A stretch of 64,000 nucleotides of DNA. Origin: Pholis gunnellus. Taxonomy: Eukaryota; Chordata; Actinopteri; Perciformes; Pholidae. The stretch spans positions 14,485,519 through 14,549,518 of the forward strand of contig OU342809.1 of the NCBI GenBank assembly GCA_910591455.2, read 5' to 3'. Both the position numbers and the translations under genes were made by a program. Positions 59,111 through 64,000 of this stretch are shown here, piece after piece; positions within the stretch are counted from its first letter, which is position 1, and the number at the start of each line of letters is the position of its first letter. The notes under the pieces are model-generated. The model searched no databases. It worked only from the letters and a program-made list of their open reading frames with translations, and was not told the origin of the DNA.

Positions 59111-59180
<70 letters not shown>
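59085..59180. repeat. (GA)n tract, (CT)n on the shank3 strand
   Basis: About 95 bases of GA with a few AAA interruptions. In gene orientation it is the pyrimidine tract of the SAM-exon acceptor. Confidence 0.95.
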
Positions 59181-59183
<3 letters not shown>

Positions 59184-60800
59184 TTTCAGGAATGTTAGCA
59201 GAGGAAGTGAAAGTAAAACAAAGTAAAAGTAATGAAGAGGAAAAAAAGATCAAGCTTAGGGTTATATGTATTGACCGCTGTAAGTTCTTCTAAAGTTTAA
59301 GTTAGTGTAGGCTCGAGGTTAATGACTGTTAGGCAGACCACGCTATACTCAAAACACAGCAACATCAAAGCAGCAAGCTGCACTCATTGGCTGGAGTATC
59401 TGAGATTATTTATAGTTTTGGATAAAAATCGACGTACTACTCAATCATGCATACGCAACATAAGACTCGCATCACTATTTCAAGTAATACATGAACTATA
59501 CAAAGGATTACAAGGCAGCATTTGAAAATAATATTTTCACAGACCCATCTGACCATTACTGAAAGTATTTCTCCCTTAATGAACTCAATCAAAATCGACT
59601 TCCTGTTATGGCGTACGATATGCTTTCCTGAAGTGATCACTGGGACCCACAAACAGCAAACATCTTAGAACTAGATTAGAATATCAAATATAATTGTTGT
59701 CTTACATCGAAACCGCAGTAACCGAGCACTGAATTCATATACAATACAGAAATTCATACTGCGCGCAGGCACACACACACACACACACATTTTTTCTACA
59801 GACACACACCTTTGAACACAGGCAGCTGCACATTACTTCTCAAGAAAAATGACATACAGAGCAGTAATTGTGCTTTTTTAAATTACTTCTATGAGATATA
59901 GTGTAAAAAGAAAACAGGTGACATTAATCACATCTGTCAAAGGCCACATGAAGGTACAAAAAGCAGCATCTTTTTCCAAAGCCCTGCACCGAAGTGCAGC
60001 TAACACTTAATTCAATGCAGTAAGTCTCAGTGACCAACAAACCTAATCTTACCATCTGCATCATGAAGAGGAAGATTTTAGGAATTATTGCCAGAATGCA
60101 GATTGTGTTAGTACAAACTAAATCTGGCAATAATTCTTAACCAGTAAGAATCTGATGCTATTCCAGTATCTCCCACAAGTACAATAAAAGCTGGCTTATC
60201 TTCATTTTCACACTTGACCCTCTTTTGAAAATAAATAATATAAATTGGTGAAACAGTTTAAAAGTGGCTGATTAATTTTCTACTGATCTAATGGAGGAAA
60301 GGGTGGTCAGAAAGGAGAAGAGGGATGGATTAGATGGATTTTGTCTAGCTTGGTGCAAGCAGGGAGAAGCAGAAAGAAGAAGCCTAAATGTGATAACAGA
60401 CGGTGCAATGGTGTCTTGTTTTACTCATGCATGTTAGTGGGTGTCTTTTTTACAGGTGTGCCACAGGTGTTATCCCTCTACTGCATGTGTTTAGAAACTT
60501 TGATGTGGACTAAAGAGTGTAATGAAACAAAAGTAGCTAGGCAGCGCACAAGGCTGGAAAAATGACCAGACTACAGGGAGCCGACGGATATGGGATGAGC
60601 TCCATGCGCACTTACACAGTCGTCCTGCCCTCCTGGGCGCACAGTCACTTCTAGACCAATCAGATCAGAGCAGCAGGGCGGAGCATGCAAGGTGAGCAGA
60701 GAGAGAGCAATGGGAGAGAATGTTAGCATCACTCCATGAGACGCAGCCTGCCAACCAGACTTATTGTCTGCTTCAGCCAACTCTGCTGTCTTTGACAGGC

Positions 60801-60834
<34 letters not shown>

Positions 60835-63537
60835 AAGGTGTGTGCATCTGACTTTCTGAGTGTTGTTGCATCCTTGAATTTATGTGTGAGTGCATATGAT
60901 GGTGTTATTGATGTTTAGGCATGACAAAGACAGCAGAGTCTACTTCGGCACTGGAAGGTCTGACCAGTGGGCTACATGAGAGAGAAATGAGCACACTATT
61001 CACATATCAAACACTGCACAAACAAAAGGAAAACAAACAAACAAATAAAAGGCGGGCACATGTCCCTTGACTTTTGCGTTTGCTTTTGTATTCATTCTGA
61101 AATGATGGACTAAAAGAGCTTCTTCTTGTTGGCAAACACATCTATATATAAATTGTGAAAGTAGTCGTTATATTTGCATTTATATCAGTTGTATCTAAGG
61201 AATGTGTGTAGCTGGGTTTACTAATCAAGGCATACACATTCAAAATATATGATCAAATATATTCTGTGTTGTTTTAGTGTGGTTTAAGAAACCTACAGTG
61301 TCCAATAAGCAAGACAGTCAGGGACCATGGCCGTCCTCAACACAATCACTGAAAAACAAAACAAAGTTATGCAAATTACATTAAAAGAGAAGAACAGAAA
61401 ACCAAAAAGCACAGATGAAATAAAATGAGAACCACAGGTTTTTAAACCACCCAAAGCTATGAACGAGGTGTATACAGAGACAAAATACAGCAGCATGTGG
61501 CTTTTGAAGGGGTTTAAATGTGACACAGTGGATGGGTTAAGTGATAGAGTAACATTACAGTTAAGGATGCCGATACAACATGTAAAATACTACAGAGGGG
61601 GTGAGGAAAAACAAAACAGAGAGAGAGAGAGAAAGAGAGAGAGATAATGGTGTGCATGATCATTTTTGTCACAGCCGGGGCTCGACTGTTGGGATGGATT
61701 TGATTGCATGGAGAGGATGAGCCCAATCATGAGTGTTACATGATATGTTGTGTTTGATATCATGGTCACCTGTTCCATCCAGGGATCACGATGTTGTTGA
61801 GGTACGGACCAATGACTGGTGGCTGAATTTGGCTCAATGTCACATGGTGACTTTACATTTAATTATATGGTAACCCAAGCACTGCAGTGTCTTAAGTAAC
61901 ATGGATGAATGAGCTCTTCGACAAAAAGTATTTTGGTATTAGTAATAGTAGTACACTACTGGTGAAGGGACGGGACATGCTAATAATGTTTTACGACTGC
62001 AGAATAGTCTATGCTTACACAATTGTTTTCATATTAAAAAAAAAGAAAGATGGCCTAAACACATGACATTGCTACATTGATGGAAGTGCTGGAGCTAAAT
62101 TCCATATCAAACATGTCCAGAAGCAACAACAACAAGTAGAGGACAAAGTCTAATGTTGAAAGGCCAATAACTACTAGCCCTATGGGGTCAAATCACTGTC
62201 AATAACTGCGCGCACAAATGAGACCCATGCCTCTTCTTGTGCACGCTTGTGTAGAGGTCCCGCGGGTAAAACTCAAACAGCGTACGCATATTAGTTTTGC
62301 AAGCGCTTTCACATCACACCGCGCAGAATATCTCTGCTCGTGTGAGCAAAATTGAAGCCTGCGAGGAGAAAACCATGCTCTGAGCGCGAAGAGCGTCCCC
62401 TGGCGCACTCCTTCTACCACTGCTCCTTCTGCTTGCAAAGCTTTTATCTCATTCGTCCGTGGATCTCATTTGTGCTCGCGGATATTGAGAGTGATTTGAC
62501 CCCATATAGCCCTTCCACTGATCAATTCTTGCAAGACTTTTCCTTTCTTTGATGGCTGTGTAGCTACTTTAGTTGACAGCTGAACGGAAACACAAAAATG
62601 TGAAGCACTGTAGTTTCAGCTTTGTGGAGTTGGTCCGCTCGTCCTGCCGATGTTAACTCGACGAGAGGACTAAAAAAGAGTCAATGCTTACATCTTGTAA
62701 ATCTCCTCATATCTTTTAGCTCCAGCAGGGAAGTATAGTGAACATGAAAGCACAAATGTTCCACCCTCCTTATTCGTATGAACAGAAATGAGGACAAGAG
62801 AAGAAGAAAGTTGAGGAGCAAGGCTTTAAAAAAACGTCATCTGAAGAGTGCCTTCAAACTTCGGAGCTCTTTGAAAGCTACATTCTGAGATCTCGATTGA
62901 TACATTACTGTGAATGAAGCACTCTTCTGAACAGCACATTAGAATTAACATCAATTAGTGTCAATTGTATGGTAAAGTAAAACTGCGATTGACAACCAAA
63001 AATTTACAGCACTTGTTCTTACAACCTGCCAAATCATTAAAAACACAACTGGGCCAAATCCTGAGTAGATCAAAAGAGAAGACATTCATGTGACAGTGGC
63101 ACCTCAGAACTTGTCTGTTAGTCGCAACATTAACATGGCTGTTAATGCCACGATCGTGAGGGGATGAGATTAATGTGACACACCATTATAGTTCAGTCAT
63201 GTTCAAATACTTCCGAAAATGCATCCTTAAATCTTTGAGGTTATCACTGATATTACGGTAGGATGGGGTGCGATGATAAGAAGGAAAGTTTACAGTCTTA
63301 TCAGAGTTATATCAGTGATGGCTGCAAAGAAATGTGGATATAAGGATGTATTACGTATTATTTGAACAAGGACTCTGGAAAGTTGAAAAGGTAGCTACTA
63401 ACAGGGTCAAAGGTTAGGACCCAACAGAGTGTGTGAGAGATGAGGAGAGGCTTTCAGGAAGTGCATGCCTCCGAGCCCTGTTACCTTGTTTGCACCAACA
63501 GATAATATTCTACTACCAGTTCTGCTACTACTACTAT

Positions 63538-63540
<3 letters not shown>

Positions 63541-63608
<68 letters not shown>

Positions 63609-63628
63609 CACACACACACACACACACT
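63541..63628. repeat. (CA)n microsatellite in shank3 intron
   Basis: About 43 CA units with one CCTA interruption near 63605. Confidence 0.95.
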
Positions 63629-64000
63629 ACCGTCTCTTTATTGACTACTACTGTCTATAGTATGCACTTAACTACCCAGATCACTTAACAGTATGTCAGG
63701 GAGGAGAGTTGTAACTATAGAATCAAGGAGCAATTTAGACCCAGGGGCATACATTGTAGTACTACTGTATATCTCTAAAACCAATTATGTGTATTTAAAC
63801 AATATTGCCAAATATTTTATGTTCTTTTTAAATAAGATTGTATTACGACAGACAGTGAATAAATCAGGTGATGCAAACAAGGTAAAATAAAACATTTAAA
63901 AGAAAATACATGAAAGAAAATGTATATCAGGGTTGTTATCTTTCAATGGGATTAGTTGAAAGGCTTGTTAGGAAAATTATATTTAAAAAAAAGCTTAAGT

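Larger units (their letters stand above)
59073..64000 (-). other. shank3 intron upstream of the SAM exon (continues past window)
   Basis: No further shank3 exon found in 4.9 kb. It contains (CA)n at about 59770-59789, (TG)n at about 60804-60834, GA-rich sequence at about 61619-61645, a CpG-richer island at 62195-62480 and (CA)n at 63541-63628. Confidence 0.7.

Noticed and set aside
59056..59253. Ser-Leu repeat ORF on the minus strand
   Set aside because: Translation of the (CT)n tract in the shank3 intron.

Overview
The window is vertebrate nuclear DNA, almost certainly from a ray-finned (teleost) fish. Genes are split into short exons with GT/AG junctions. Dinucleotide microsatellites are frequent. 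The repeats are fish-type: an L2-like LINE tail, a Tx1/L1-like LINE and short MITE-like elements. The neighbours odf3b, rabl2 and shank3 match the set on human 22q13.33. There are no prokaryotic operons, rRNAs, convincing tRNAs or CRISPR arrays.

Layout: 59-6111 (+) holds the 3' part of terb1, the meiotic telomere-attachment protein, with an intact Myb exon. 8673-9617 (-) is a one-exon coding region for an unrecognised acidic protein with a predicted myristoylation site and a Pro-Glu repeat. 12443-13472 (-) is a three-exon gene that I identify as cyren, a Ku-binding regulator of end joining; its true first exon lies in a different frame from the obvious ORF. 13.6-20.4 kb is non-coding and carries a perfect palindromic RFX X-box. 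20739-26828 (+) is a complete neto2. 29448-33528 (-) is a 12-exon seven-membrane-segment protein of TMEM116 type, head to head with arf4 (34466-38092, +). ptpdc1 (41091-44286, +), odf3b (47031-48341, +) and rabl2 (50800-52926, +) follow. Convergent shank3 (-) ends the window with its last coding exon (58502-59072), a 3' UTR of about 4.6 kb, and about 4.9 kb of upstream intron reaching the window edge.

I reconstructed coding exons by hand from splice sites, reading phase and family similarity. For cyren, neto2, the TMEM116-like gene, arf4, ptpdc1, odf3b and rabl2 the summed exon lengths are exact multiples of three, which supports the models. No gene shows a frameshift or premature stop once spliced.

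Functional themes: odf3b and rabl2 are cilium/sperm genes and ptpdc1 has been linked to cilia; terb1 acts at meiotic telomeres and cyren at DNA breaks; neto2 and shank3 act at glutamatergic synapses. These genes are neighbours, not an operon, and no co-regulation is shown. I found no wholly new system. The best leads are a triplicated LTP motif in terb1, the recovered cyren model, a palindromic X-box upstream of neto2, several splice sites embedded in microsatellites, and an internally deleted L1 with perfect target-site duplications.
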